Part shown: positions 41,796 to 50,709 of the stretch, one piece after another
Layout: each line of letters begins with the position of its first letter
Position numbering within the stretch: position 1 is the stretch's first letter
Assembly: GCA_022823605.1 (NCBI GenBank)
Contig: JAJEHS010000004.1
Coordinates: 149,190 to 213,189, forward strand
Reading direction: 5' to 3'
Source of the DNA: Paracoccaceae bacterium
GTDB taxonomy: Bacteria; Pseudomonadota; Alphaproteobacteria; Rhodobacterales; Rhodobacteraceae
DNA length: 64,000 nucleotides
Made by a program: the position numbers and the translations under genes
The notes under the pieces: generated by a model
The model's database searches: none
Seen by the model: the letters and a program-made list of their open reading frames with translations, nothing else
What the model was told of the DNA's origin: nothing

Positions 41796-42416
41796 TTACA
41801 ACTTCCTTGCAATTATGAAGCATGCTTTTGTTTGTGATGGTTGCCATTCATGTATGATGGAAAAATTATTAGCTTCAATTACTGTCAATAGTTCTTTCTT
41901 TTTGAGAAAATGTACCTTTGATGGTGCATAACCGACTAGCCTCATAAAAGGGAGAAGAACTTTAAGGAACTGCATTTTATCCCCTAAGCATGCCGTGCTG
42001 CTGATAAATAAAGCTCCTGATTTTAATTTCTTGCCTATTTCATCAATTCCATCGTGAACATTATCTAGCAGATGAAGTACACTCATAGCTAGCACCGCAT
42101 CCTTACTGTTATTTTTTACTGACAAATTCAAAATATCATTCACTTCAAAGCTGATGTTTTCAATTTGATTTTCTTTTGCTCTGTTTTTGGCAATTTCAAT
42201 CATTGCTGAGGAAATGTCTGTTGCATGGTAATGGTTAACAAATGGCGAGTGCTTAACGGCTGTCATCCCCGTACCGCATCCTATTTCAAGAACATTCATG
42301 TTCCTTGTCAAATGCCCTTGGGTTATCTTCAATTTCCTTTCATAGGATTCGATATCCTTGATTTTACTCTTGGCATAACCCGGAGCTATCTTATCCCAAA
42401 ACTTACTACTACTCAT
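41796..42416 (-). CDS. Class I SAM-dependent methyltransferase between direct repeats
   Basis: A 206-residue methyltransferase: FWDKIAPGYAKSKIKD at the N-terminus, motif I VLEIGCGTGMTAVKH near residues 42-56, then YHATDISSAMIEIAKN (acidic SAM contact) and the post-motif AVLAMSVLHLLDNV. The C-terminal VGYAPSKVHFLKKKEL segment is typical of UbiE/methyltransferase-11 type enzymes acting on small molecules. The target is unknown. It lies inside the 1,329-base interval between two diverged direct repeats and on the opposite strand to the flanking SRPBCC gene, so it looks like an acquired cassette. Confidence 0.88.
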   Translation of the reverse strand: MSSSKFWDKIAPGYAKSKIKDIESYERKLKITQGHLTRNMNVLEIGCGTGMTAVKHSPFVNHYHATDISSAMIEIAKNRAKENQIENISFEVNDILNLSVKNNSKDAVLAMSVLHLLDNVHDGIDEIGKKLKSGALFISSTACLGDKMQFLKVLLPFMRLVGYAPSKVHFLKKKELLTVIEANNFSIIHEWQPSQTKACFIIARKL

Positions 42417-42504
42417 TGTATATCTTTCTATTTGATAACCCTACCCCACCAAAAACAATCATCCATTTCAATGAATTTGAATGCGTCGATTAAAAAATTA
42501 AGTG

Positions 42505-42770
42505 AACACTTATGGGCCTTTATTACGACAAGTTTTTTTCATGATACCTATTTTTTCTCAATTCAAAAATAACTCCCCAAACCATCAGTTGCAAAAAATC
42601 CCGTGTAAGTAACCCAATGCTGCATGACTCCATATGCAGGGACACCATTCACCCATGGCACCAAACTCTCATCCGGTTCGGTTGCTAGCCCTTCGGCTAG
42701 CTCCATGACCCAAATCCCACATTCGTGACGATGGCATTCCGGGGAGCCAAACCCATCTATGATTACGGTG
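42505..42770. repeat. Diverged direct repeat, copy 2
   Basis: Second copy of the element at 41180-41440, displaced by 1,329 bases. It contains a perfect tetraloop hairpin, GCTAGCC (42684-42690) with GGCTAGC (42695-42701) and loop CTTC. In the matching position of copy 1 only a weak version remains. On the minus strand this copy is part of a 131-codon open frame (42563-42958) that is broken by stops in copy 1, so coding is doubtful. Confidence 0.75.
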
Positions 42771-42958
42771 CCATTTCTGGCAAACCCTTCCCCAAAAAGC
42801 GGTTGGTCCGTCCCGGTTTCCTCTACAACCGCGTCCGGTTGACAGTGGAAACTCTTTGTTTCAAGGTGTTCATTAAATGATTGCCTCAGTACGTTAGGCA
42901 AAGAATATTCACTCATCACTCTACGTTGAACACCTTCAGGAAGGCATCGGCCCGACAA
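42563..42958 (-). other. Doubtful 131-codon open frame overlapping repeat copy 2
   Basis: The frame begins MSGRCLPEGVQRR or, further in, at MSEYSLPNV, and ends in GFFATDGLGSYF. It has no recognisable domain, and the region homologous to copy 1 is interrupted there by several stop codons. It could be a decayed mobile-element gene or non-coding repeat. I would not count it as a gene. Confidence 0.25.
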
Positions 42959-43195
42959 ACGAAGGGCATTGGTAATGGTTTCCGTAAGCTGGTGTTAGAC
43001 AATGGAGTGATAGGTGGTTATAGAGCAGGGCTTTTCCGGTAGTCTTGTTGGAAAACGGTTGTTCCTCGGAACAATGCAATAGGTATACGAGACAGGAAAA
43101 ACAAGAAACAGGGTAGTTTGGTTTCGGGTGGGTGGACTTGTCAACTCATGTTAATATTTTCTTAATTTTCACAAGATATTCGGTGTAAATAAAAA
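42959..43195. other. Non-coding stretch after repeat copy 2
   Basis: Between the doubtful frame and the isomerase gene, about 240 bases hold no frame or RNA gene that I can support. Together with the spacers at 41130-41795 and 42417-42562 it makes a low-density accessory patch in an otherwise dense window. Confidence 0.5.
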
Positions 43196-43972
43196 CTATC
43201 TTCCCTCGAATTTGGGAAGTCTTTTTTCAACAAAGGCCATTATTCCCTCCCGGAAATCACGGGATTTTCCGAGTTTGCCCTGCAGTTTTGCCTCCAGTCT
43301 GAATTGTTCCTTGAGATTATTATCATAGGTCTTTCTAAACGCCTGTTTCAGGTTGTAATAGGCAAGCGTTGGACCTTCGGACAGTTGTTGGGCACGCAAT
43401 AACCAATGTTCATCAAATTGATCATCTGGTATTGCTTCCCAAATCATTCCCCAATTACTGGCCTCAACTGCCGAAATCCTTTCAGCAAACAGGGAAGCTC
43501 CCATCGCCTTGGCCAAACCTATTTTTCGTGGCAAGTACCAGGTACCACCTGCATCTGGTATTAGGCCAATTCTTGTAAAAGCCTGCAGGAAATAGGCACT
43601 TTCAGCCGCAATGACCACATCCGTGGCCAAGGCCAAATTTGCACCAGCCCCGGCAGCAGCACCATTAACTGCGGCAATGCTGGGTATTCTGGAGTTATAT
43701 ATTGCATCTATTATGGGGTAATATTCATCACGTAGGGTTTGTTCAAGATCAGCATTCCCAAGGTTGATATTATCTCCCAGATCCTGACCTGAACAAAAAG
43801 CATTCCCTTCTCCTGTCAAAACCATTACCCTGCCCTTGGATTCTGCCCTCTTGATGGCATCGGTCAGTTCCCGTCGCATTTCAGAATTCAGGGCATTTCT
43901 GACCTCAGGCCTGTTCATTTTTACGATTGCAATACCGCTATCAATTGTCATTGTTATGGATTTGTATTCCAC
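43196..43972 (-). CDS. Enoyl-CoA hydratase/isomerase, PaaG-like
   Basis: A 258-residue crotonase-fold protein. The oxyanion-hole strands are GNAFCSGQDLGDN and VNGAAAGAGANLALATD. TRIGLIPDAGGTWYLPRKIG places Asp where classical hydratases have the catalytic Glu, the pattern of PaaG (epoxyphenylacetyl-CoA isomerase). No other phenylacetate genes are nearby, so its substrate could be another acyl-CoA. The start is GTG at 43972, seven bases after AAGGG. It follows ccmH by 63 bases on the same strand. Confidence 0.85.
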   Translation of the reverse strand: MEYKSITMTIDSGIAIVKMNRPEVRNALNSEMRRELTDAIKRAESKGRVMVLTGEGNAFCSGQDLGDNINLGNADLEQTLRDEYYPIIDAIYNSRIPSIAAVNGAAAGAGANLALATDVVIAAESAYFLQAFTRIGLIPDAGGTWYLPRKIGLAKAMGASLFAERISAVEASNWGMIWEAIPDDQFDEHWLLRAQQLSEGPTLAYYNLKQAFRKTYDNNLKEQFRLEAKLQGKLGKSRDFREGIMAFVEKRLPKFEGR

Positions 43973-44035
43973 CTTAGCACCCTTTTGTAGATTACTATTC
44001 GCTATAACCAGGTTTCAAGAATTCTACACAATAAC

Positions 44036-44494
44036 TCATTTGGAAATTAGCTCTTCAATTTTTTGTTTCTCCTCCGGAGTTAAATCGTTTGCAGGCAATT
44101 CTTCAAATTTACTGTTTCTGTATCTTCTATAGATGAGGACCAGGCAAAGTATAATCAAAATGGGTCCGGATAAATACAAAATCCAGTTTTTTGGACTGAA
44201 CCTGGGCTGGAGCAAGGCAAATTCGCCATATCGATCCTCGATATAATCATAAATCTGTTGATCCGTATTGCCTTCTACCAGCATTTCCCGAATTAGAATT
44301 CGAAAATCCCTAGCAAGTTCTGCTGCAGAATCATCTATATTTTCGTTTTGACAAACCATGCACCGGATATTTTGGGAAATATCCCTTGCTCTTTGCTCCA
44401 GTTGAGGATCATCAAGGATTTCATTCGGTTCAACCCCCAATACACTTAAGGGCAAGAAAATCAGCAAAACAAATAATGTGATGAACCTTCTCAA
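44036..44494 (-). CDS. ccmH: Cytochrome c maturation protein CcmH/CycL
   Basis: Membrane-anchored periplasmic thiol-oxidoreductase that reduces the CxxCH motif of apocytochrome c for heme ligation. The 152 residues have a signal/anchor (RRFITLFVLLIFLPLSVLG), the active-site IRCMVCQNENIDDS (Cys45/Cys48), the helical bundle, and a C-terminal membrane segment WILYLSGPILIILCLVLIYR. Its ATG overlaps the ccmF stop (ATGA), so translation is coupled. No ccmI partner gene is found beside it. Confidence 0.95.
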   Translation of the reverse strand: MRRFITLFVLLIFLPLSVLGVEPNEILDDPQLEQRARDISQNIRCMVCQNENIDDSAAELARDFRILIREMLVEGNTDQQIYDYIEDRYGEFALLQPRFSPKNWILYLSGPILIILCLVLIYRRYRNSKFEELPANDLTPEEKQKIEELISK

Positions 44495-46452
44495 CTTACT
44501 TTTCTCAACTCTCTGCTACGAAATGCTGGAAATCTGGCGCTCAAACTGATGCAACCACCCAGAGCCATTACAAATGCACCTATCCAAATCCAGTTGACCA
44601 TAGGCTTGATATAAGTTCTGACGGCCCAAGCATTCTCTCCCTGAAAATCACCAAGGACTATATAAAGATCTCTAAGCAAACCCATGTCTATGGCTGCCTC
44701 GGTAGTTGTTGTACTGGCTACTGGATATACCCTTTTTTCCGGGAACATCCTTGCTTCAAGCGAATTGTCCTGAAATACCTCAAATTCTCCCATTTGTGCA
44801 AAGTAATTGGGTCCTCTTATCTCCTTCACATCCAGTAATTGAAATTCATAGGAACCGACCTGATAGGTGTTGCCAATTTGAACAACCCTGATATCTTCTA
44901 TTTCCCAGGAGGTAATCGAGGCTATCCCAATAATGGTAAATCCGAATCCCAGGTGAGCCATTGATTTTCCATATTCTGTTCTAGGAAGTAGTTTCAACCA
45001 TCTTAGGGATTTGCCCAGCGGATGCTTCCCGAAACCCACCTTAACGGCGAGTTCCCACAACGTACCGAAAATAATCCAGGCCGCCAACATCAAACCGACT
45101 GGACCCAACATCCTCATGCCTGTCTGCAGGGACAAAATCAAAATGGCCAGTACAAGTGCCAGGATAGCTGGAGCAATCAGACTTTTAAGGGCTCTGGAGA
45201 TATTCCCCCGTTTCCAGGCGAGTGAAACACCAATGGGCAATAACAGCGAAAGGGCTATCATGAAGGGAGTAAAGGTCAAGTTGAAGTATGGGGGACCCAC
45301 CGAGATTTTATCTCCATGAATCGTTTCTATTATAAGGGGCCAAAAGGTTCCGATAAAGACAACCATCGCTGAAATCACCAGAAGAAAGTTGTTTGAAATC
45401 AGGGCTGATTCCCTGCTCCAAAATGAAAACACCAGACCACCCCTTATCTTCCTTCCCAAAAGAAGGTAGAGGGCAAATGCTCCCCCTGTAAAAAGAAGCA
45501 TGATCGCCAGAATATATATTCCTCTCGTCGGGTCACTTGCAAAGGAATGGACTGAGGTAATTATGCCTGATCTCACCAAAAAAGTGCCAATGAGTGACAA
45601 TGAAAATGCAAGGATTGACAACAGGACAGTCCATTTGGCAAGTTGCTCTCTTTTTTCCAATACAAGTGTAGAATGCAGTAGGGCAGTTGTAATAAGCCAC
45701 GGCATGAAGGAAGCGTTCTCAACCGGATCCCAAAACCACCAACCTCCCCAGCCAAGTTCATAATATGCCCACCAGGAACCAAGGGCTATACCGAGAGTTA
45801 GGAAAACCCATGAAAGAAGGGTCCAGGGACGAACCCAACTTGCCCAGGCAGAATTGATGTTTCCATTGGCAAGTCCTGCCAGTGCAAAACTGAAGGAAAT
45901 CGATAAACCGACATAACCCAAATAGAGTAGCGGTGGATGAAATGCCAAACCTGGATCCTGCAACAACGGATTCAAGTCATAGCCATTGAATGGCGGGAAC
46001 TCCAAGCGGTCAAACGGATTTGAAGTGAACAAGATGAAGGACAGAAAAGCAAGGGTTATCGCTGATTGAAAAAACAGTACAAGTGCCTTGATCCTGAGGG
46101 GAATTTGTCTTTGCAAAACAGCCAGCAGAAACCCAAAGAAAGATAATACCAGCACCCATAGAAGCATGGATCCCTCGTGATTGCCCCAAACTCCCGAAAT
46201 CTTGTACAAGAGTGGTTTCAGTGTATGGGAATTGTTAGTTACAAGGGCTAGGGAAAAATCCGAATTGACAAAGGCCCAAGTGATTGACAGGAAGGATATT
46301 CCTATAAATCCAAATTGCACAACTGCTATCAGGGTACCGGCATATTGCCAGTTGAATATTTTTTTGGTGTATCCCACACCGAGAACACCAATTTGCAGGA
46401 CAGAAACAAGCAAGGCCAAAATTAGTGAAAGATGCCCGATTTCAGTAATCAT
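44491..46452 (-). CDS. ccmF: Heme lyase subunit CcmF/CycK
   Basis: Large inner-membrane protein that ligates heme to apocytochrome c. The 653 residues include many membrane helices and the tryptophan-rich WWD region SWWAYYELGWGGWWFWDPVE (about 226-245), which binds heme delivered by CcmE, with nearby periplasmic histidines. A long C-terminal periplasmic segment precedes the last helix (MVNWIWIGAFVMALGG). It follows ccmE by 68 bases and overlaps ccmH by four. Confidence 0.97.
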   Translation of the reverse strand: MITEIGHLSLILALLVSVLQIGVLGVGYTKKIFNWQYAGTLIAVVQFGFIGISFLSITWAFVNSDFSLALVTNNSHTLKPLLYKISGVWGNHEGSMLLWVLVLSFFGFLLAVLQRQIPLRIKALVLFFQSAITLAFLSFILFTSNPFDRLEFPPFNGYDLNPLLQDPGLAFHPPLLYLGYVGLSISFSFALAGLANGNINSAWASWVRPWTLLSWVFLTLGIALGSWWAYYELGWGGWWFWDPVENASFMPWLITTALLHSTLVLEKREQLAKWTVLLSILAFSLSLIGTFLVRSGIITSVHSFASDPTRGIYILAIMLLFTGGAFALYLLLGRKIRGGLVFSFWSRESALISNNFLLVISAMVVFIGTFWPLIIETIHGDKISVGPPYFNLTFTPFMIALSLLLPIGVSLAWKRGNISRALKSLIAPAILALVLAILILSLQTGMRMLGPVGLMLAAWIIFGTLWELAVKVGFGKHPLGKSLRWLKLLPRTEYGKSMAHLGFGFTIIGIASITSWEIEDIRVVQIGNTYQVGSYEFQLLDVKEIRGPNYFAQMGEFEVFQDNSLEARMFPEKRVYPVASTTTTEAAIDMGLLRDLYIVLGDFQGENAWAVRTYIKPMVNWIWIGAFVMALGGCISLSARFPAFRSRELRKVS

Positions 46453-46520
46453 TGCTTTCTACTTGGATGATGGTTTTCATAAATATTGGTGATGATGATG
46501 AACCAAATGTTAACAATCAC

Positions 46521-46973
46521 CTAATCGGAGGTTTCCCCACTAGGCTTGAAAAGACCTTGTTCCTTGAGGGTATCGGCGATTTCCTTGGGCATATACTTTT
46601 CATCATGCTTGGCAAGGATTTCAGTGGCTTCAAAAATACCATTGACATAATTGCCAAGAGCAATTGCCCCCTGCCCTTCAGCAAACAAATCTGGCAGTAT
46701 ACCGGTGTAAACAACCCTAATTGAAGATTCCAAATCACCAATTTCAAATCCGATTGAGCCATCTGTGTTTTTCTGAATGGAATTTGGCTGAACCAAGCCC
46801 CCAACCCTGAATGTTTCCTCAGGTTCCGGCAAGTCGGCCAGAACCTGGGTGGGATTTCTGAAATACGATATTCCTTCCCTGAACCCGTAGCCTATCAAAA
46901 CCGATGCAATAATCAATAGGATGGCAGAAACGGCCAGAAGTTGAATTCTCCCTTTTTTTCTCAAGGTTTTCAT
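46521..46973 (-). CDS. ccmE: Heme chaperone CcmE/CycJ
   Basis: Periplasmic heme carrier tethered by an N-terminal helix (residues 10-30). The 150 residues fold as an OB-type barrel; the covalent heme ligand is His123 in LAKHDEKYMP, with Tyr127 following, exactly as in E. coli His130/Tyr134. It passes heme from CcmC/D to CcmF. The ATG begins three bases after the argC stop, so argC, ccmE, ccmF and ccmH probably form one operon. Confidence 0.96.
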   Translation of the reverse strand: MKTLRKKGRIQLLAVSAILLIIASVLIGYGFREGISYFRNPTQVLADLPEPEETFRVGGLVQPNSIQKNTDGSIGFEIGDLESSIRVVYTGILPDLFAEGQGAIALGNYVNGIFEATEILAKHDEKYMPKEIADTLKEQGLFKPSGETSD

Positions 46974-46976
46974 AAA

Positions 46977-48005
46977 TTATGGCACCAGGGGGATCATTGA
47001 CAATCCTGTTCCTTCGTCAAGCCCCAGCATGATATTGGCATTTTGAATGGCTTGTCCGGAAGATCCCTTGGTAAGATTGTCTAATACGGAGAACAACTTT
47101 ACCTTGCCGGCAATTCGATCTTCCATTACCCCCAGATATACGAAGTTTGATCCCCTTACATGTCTGGTTGAAGGGATTTTACCCATGGGCAATACATGAA
47201 TAAACCTTTCTTCTGAATATCTTTCAACTAGGGTCTGGTATATCTCGTTGACCTTTCCTTCAACATAAATCGTGGCAAGAATTCCTCGATTCATTGGAAT
47301 CAGGTGGGGAGTAAATGAAACTTCAACATGCTTGTTGGCAAACTTGGTCAGTTCTTGATCGAATTCAGCCAAGTGTCGATGGTAAACCGGGTTATAGGGC
47401 TGGCACCCTTCGGATAATTCGGCAAAAAGGGTGTTGACTTTGGCAGCCCTGCCTGCACCTGATACCCCTGCCTTTAAATCAAGGATAATCCCTTCTGATG
47501 ATATAACCCCCTTTTCCAATAATGGGATAAGTGGATAAAGGCCTGTAGCTGCATTACAGCCGGTACAGGCTACAAGATATGCTGAAGATATTTCCTCTCG
47601 GTAAAATTCAGTCAGCCCATAAACAGCTTCTTCCTGAATTTCAGGGGCCAAATGTTGGTTGTCATACCATTTTTGATATTCCGATATGCTTTGCAACCTG
47701 AAATCAGCAGACAAATCAACAATCCTAGTTCTTCCGAAGAGATCCTTGATTATCCTTTGACTGGTAGTATGGGGAAGACCACAGAATATCAAATCACACT
47801 CTTCAGGATTTAGTTCACTCAGAGAAATGAGACCAGGCAAGTCGACATTCTCGAAACTTGGATATACTTCTGAATAAGCCTTACCAGCATTACTATCCGC
47901 CACCAGATTAGTAATTTCAAAATGGGGATGGTTAAGAGCAATTCTTACCAATTCGAGCCCGGTATAACCGCTCGCACCAATTATAGCTATTTTTTTCATG
48001 ACCAT
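46977..48005 (-). CDS. argC: N-acetyl-gamma-glutamyl-phosphate reductase
   Basis: Third step of arginine biosynthesis: NADPH reduction of N-acetylglutamyl phosphate to its semialdehyde. The 342-residue chain has the NADP loop IAIIGASGYTGLELVRI, the catalytic cysteine in VACTGCNAATGLYPLIPL, and AGVSGAGRAAK plus the C-terminal VRGSNFVYLGV. It is the long (type 1) form. The start is ATG at 48005 or 47999. It lies 20 bases after murI and just before ccmE, downstream of rplM-rpsI as in other Alphaproteobacteria. Confidence 0.96.
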   Translation of the reverse strand: MVMKKIAIIGASGYTGLELVRIALNHPHFEITNLVADSNAGKAYSEVYPSFENVDLPGLISLSELNPEECDLIFCGLPHTTSQRIIKDLFGRTRIVDLSADFRLQSISEYQKWYDNQHLAPEIQEEAVYGLTEFYREEISSAYLVACTGCNAATGLYPLIPLLEKGVISSEGIILDLKAGVSGAGRAAKVNTLFAELSEGCQPYNPVYHRHLAEFDQELTKFANKHVEVSFTPHLIPMNRGILATIYVEGKVNEIYQTLVERYSEERFIHVLPMGKIPSTRHVRGSNFVYLGVMEDRIAGKVKLFSVLDNLTKGSSGQAIQNANIMLGLDEGTGLSMIPLVP

Positions 48006-48025
48006 AATTTCTTGCTTCTTTTCAA

Positions 48026-48832
48026 TCAGGTAAACTGAATCGATCTCTTTAAAAACAATGTTGCCCTGTTGGATACTGAACTGGGATTTCCAGAAGTAAT
48101 AAACTTGTTGTCACCGTATTGATATTCAATCCATTTATTTCTTTGCAAGTAATCCGCAAGGCTGTCGGCAACTACCTCGGATTGGTTGATAATCCTTACC
48201 TCTTGCCCCAATGCCCCCTGAAATGCCTTCTGCACAATTGGATAATGAGTACATCCGAGCACGGCTACCTGCGGGTTGGGCATTCTTCTGAGTAATGCTT
48301 CAGCATGACTTTTGGCTATCGCTTCAGCAAGAATTATATCACCCTCCTCAATGGCATCTACAAGACCCCCGCAAGGCTGGGATTCCACATCCACTCCTAT
48401 TGCCCTGAAGGAAAGTTCTCTCTGGAATGCCCGTGAGGCAACTGTAGCCGGTGTGGCAAATAGTGCAACCCGATTGACCGATGTTTCCCTTGGTGCCGAA
48501 TTATCCCCCCAGTTTCTTTCAATGATTGTTTCAATTGTTGGAACAAATATCCCCAGAACTCTCTTGTTGCCGGATACAATCTCTTCCTGCAATTTCCTTA
48601 ATGATACGGCTGACGCAGTGTTACAGGCAAGAATTACAAGTTGGCAACCTTCCTTCCATAATTCATTGACTCCATCGCAGGTAAACTGAAAAATTTCATC
48701 CTGGTTTCGAACCCCATATGGCGCCCTGTGATTGTCACCGTAATACACAAATCCGATTTCAGGGTGGCGTTTCGAAATGGAATCGAAAATTGTCAGCCCA
48801 CCCAATCCAGAATCAAAAATCCCGATAGGAAT
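48026..48832 (-). CDS. murI: Glutamate racemase, probable ATT start codon
   Basis: Supplies D-glutamate for peptidoglycan. The frame encodes [18 protein letters not shown] at the N-terminus (catalytic Asp), then the first catalytic Cys in [13 protein letters not shown] and the second in [13 protein letters not shown], with Glu and His partners. The only usual start near the front is TTG at 48805, which would remove the GIFDSG motif including the catalytic aspartate. In frame upstream there is no ATG, GTG or TTG before the stop TAG; the first residue position of the family matches ATT at 48832, preceded by AGGCAGGTGG. I therefore call ATT as the start. It precedes argC by 20 bases. Confidence 0.9.
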   Translation of the reverse strand: MPIGIFDSGLGGLTIFDSISKRHPEIGFVYYGDNHRAPYGVRNQDEIFQFTCDGVNELWKEGCQLVILACNTASAVSLRKLQEEIVSGNKRVLGIFVPTIETIIERNWGDNSAPRETSVNRVALFATPATVASRAFQRELSFRAIGVDVESQPCGGLVDAIEEGDIILAEAIAKSHAEALLRRMPNPQVAVLGCTHYPIVQKAFQGALGQEVRIINQSEVVADSLADYLQRNKWIEYQYGDNKFITSGNPSSVSNRATLFLKRSIQFT

Positions 48833-49034
48833 AATCCACCTGCCTTTACTATGAAATTTCTATTATATGGATATAGAGTTTCAAGCAAAAACTCCAAACT
48901 GCAACATTCAGAAATTGTTAACTGGTATTCAGAGGGGCTTGGATTTCAAAAACCCAAACCATTTGTGTCTGGTATAAATCCAGAAAATCTTGAAAAAATA
49001 TGGCCTAAATGAAAATTCCGCTTGAAGAAATTTG

Positions 49035-49139
49035 CTACACACCTTCTTTGGCATTAAGCTTAAATAGTAAATAAATTGGCAAGGATAGGGACAGTCCAAC
49101 ACAACAACTAGCCAACAAAAGAATTAACCATTTTTTCAA
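49035..49139 (-). CDS. Tiny membrane peptide, coupled start (34 aa)
   Basis: A 34-residue frame, MKKWLILLLASCCVGLSLSL followed by a short basic tail ending AKEGV, starting at TTG 49139. It overlaps the stop of the preceding 72-residue gene (TTGA). Two basic residues then a hydrophobic helix suit a single-pass membrane peptide or lipoprotein-like signal. No family is recognised; support rests on the overlap and composition only. Confidence 0.35.
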   Translation of the reverse strand: MKKWLILLLASCCVGLSLSLPIYLLFKLNAKEGV

Positions 49140-49354
49140 ATCGTTTTTGAATTCAACAAATACCCAAACCAAAAATACAAAAATACAAAAATCGATAGGA
49201 ACAAACCCAATGTAAAACCACTAGTAAGTGGATTGCCAAACAATGAATTGAAAATATGAACTGGGTAAAAACCCGTACTCGAAAAATAAAGAGCAAAAAA
49301 GAAGATTGGTACCGCACCTCCCGAAAATATCATTGAATACAAGAATATTCTCAA
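49136..49354 (-). CDS. Small two-helix membrane protein (72 aa)
   Basis: Two hydrophobic helices (residues 2-25 and 47-67) around a short loop (PVHIFNSLFGNPLTSG). The start is TTG at 49354, and GGGGAG lies eight bases upstream, a strong ribosome-binding site that supports real translation. Function unknown. It sits between rpsI and murI on the same strand and is followed by an overlapping 34-codon frame. Confidence 0.55.
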   Translation of the reverse strand: MRIFLYSMIFSGGAVPIFFFALYFSSTGFYPVHIFNSLFGNPLTSGFTLGLFLSIFVFLYFWFGYLLNSKTI

Positions 49355-49449
49355 GTGAATATCTCCCCAAAGCCAGATAAGAATTTAGTGATTACCAACC
49401 ATCATACACTTAAAAAGTGTGAAACACCTCATCTGGCAAAAATACGATT

Positions 49450-49479
49450 GGTAGTGATCAAATGCACTTTGATAGTACC
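49450..49479. terminator. Possible terminator after rpsI
   Basis: GGTA / TACC and ATCAAA / TTTGAT arms form a bulged hairpin (49450-49479). On the minus strand it is followed, after about six bases, by a TATTTTT run, and it lies 87 bases after the rpsI stop. The spacing is not ideal, so this is a weak call. Confidence 0.3.
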
Positions 49480-49565
49480 ACGGATGATAGCGGCGAAGTC
49501 AGTAAAGCAAGTGCCCCAATTTGCTTAAGCGCTTGCCTCAAATGGATAAATGGAAAATAATTGAA

Positions 49566-50060
49566 TTACCGCTTTGAGAACTGGAAACTTCTTCTAGCTT
49601 TTCTCTTGCCGTACTTTTTCCGTTCAACAACTCTGGAATCTCTTGTCAAAAAGCCGGAACTTTTCAATGCAGGGCGATAATCAGGTTCATAAAGTTGCAG
49701 CGCCTTGGATATACCATGCCTTAAAGCACCTGCTTGACCTGAAAGTCCACCTCCCTTGACAGTTGCTACAACATCGAATTGATTTTCGGCATCAAATAGT
49801 TTGAATGGCTGCAAGATAATCATTCTTAGAACGGGCCTTACAAAATAGGTATCAAGGTCCTTTTTGTTGATGACAATCTTTCCCTTGCCTGGTTTGATCC
49901 AAACTCGGGCAACGGCATCCTTCCTCTTGCCGGTAGCATAGGATCTACCCAAATCATCTCTGACAGGCTCGCGTTTTTCTTCCTCAGCGAGAGCCAAATC
50001 ACTTTCAGGTTCAGCAGACTGCTCCTGAAGTGCTTCCAATGGGTTGGTTTCTTCGTTCAT
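49566..50060 (-). CDS. rpsI: 30S ribosomal protein S9
   Basis: Small-subunit protein that contacts the P-site tRNA through its C-terminal tail. The 164 residues comprise an acidic N-terminal extension of about 38 residues, then the conserved [38 protein letters not shown] and the terminal [18 protein letters not shown]. The ATG overlaps the rplM stop (TGATG), so the two are translationally coupled. Confidence 0.98.
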   Translation of the reverse strand: MNEETNPLEALQEQSAEPESDLALAEEEKREPVRDDLGRSYATGKRKDAVARVWIKPGKGKIVINKKDLDTYFVRPVLRMIILQPFKLFDAENQFDVVATVKGGGLSGQAGALRHGISKALQLYEPDYRPALKSSGFLTRDSRVVERKKYGKRKARRSFQFSKR

Positions 50061-50527
50061 CAAACTTTACTCCGGGTATTTTTGCGGTTCATCGAACCCA
50101 TATCTATGATTTCTGGGTTTTGTGCCGCATGCGGATGTTCTGAACCAGCATAAACCCTTAAATTTGTCATTAATTTTCTGGACAGTTTATTAGTCGGCAG
50201 CATTCTCTGGATGGCCTTAGATACAACCCTTTCAGGAAACTGTCCCTTGAGTATTTGGCCAGGGGTTCGGGATTTGATGCCACCAGGATAACCCGTATGC
50301 CAATAATAAATCTTGTCCTTTAACTTATTCCCGGTAAGTTCAACCTTGTCGGCATTGATGATAATGACATTGTCACCTGTATCCATGTGAGGGGAATATT
50401 TGGCCAAATGCTTTCCTCTCAGCCTGGTTGCGACGAAAGCTGCCAAACGCCCTAGGACAAGTCCTTCAGCATCAATCAGTATCCACTTTTTTTCAATATC
50501 TTTGGGCGTTGTTGAATAAGTAATCAT
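50060..50527 (-). CDS. rplM: 50S ribosomal protein L13
   Basis: Early-assembly large-subunit protein, 155 residues. Typical segments are [51 protein letters not shown] and [19 protein letters not shown]. It begins the rplM-rpsI operon; about 180 bases separate it from the upstream thioesterase gene, enough for a promoter and leader, although I see no known L13 autoregulatory structure. Confidence 0.98.
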   Translation of the reverse strand: MITYSTTPKDIEKKWILIDAEGLVLGRLAAFVATRLRGKHLAKYSPHMDTGDNVIIINADKVELTGNKLKDKIYYWHTGYPGGIKSRTPGQILKGQFPERVVSKAIQRMLPTNKLSRKLMTNLRVYAGSEHPHAAQNPEIIDMGSMNRKNTRSKV

Positions 50528-50709
50528 TTGGAAATCACAAAGAAATATTCTGCTATCAATGAAGTCGTAGCGAAGGAGCCTTATGCCGTTATTCGGGTTG
50601 TTTCAGCCCATTACCACACACACGAATGTGAAAAATGGTGTAAATGCCTATTTTTTCAAGTTGCATCCAAATATTTTTTCTGGAATAAAAATTTCGGAAC
50701 CCGACCCAA

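Noticed and set aside
42563-42958. 131-codon minus-strand open frame over repeat copy 2
   Set aside because: Homologous DNA in copy 1 has several stops in this frame; listed only as doubtful.
48026-48805. murI with TTG start at 48805
   Set aside because: Would remove the catalytic aspartate motif GIFDSG that is plainly encoded in frame upstream.
48728-49012. Plus-strand open frame partly opposite murI
   Set aside because: Overlaps the murI N-terminus antisense; the 53-codon tail from ATG 48851 has no ribosome site and no known family.
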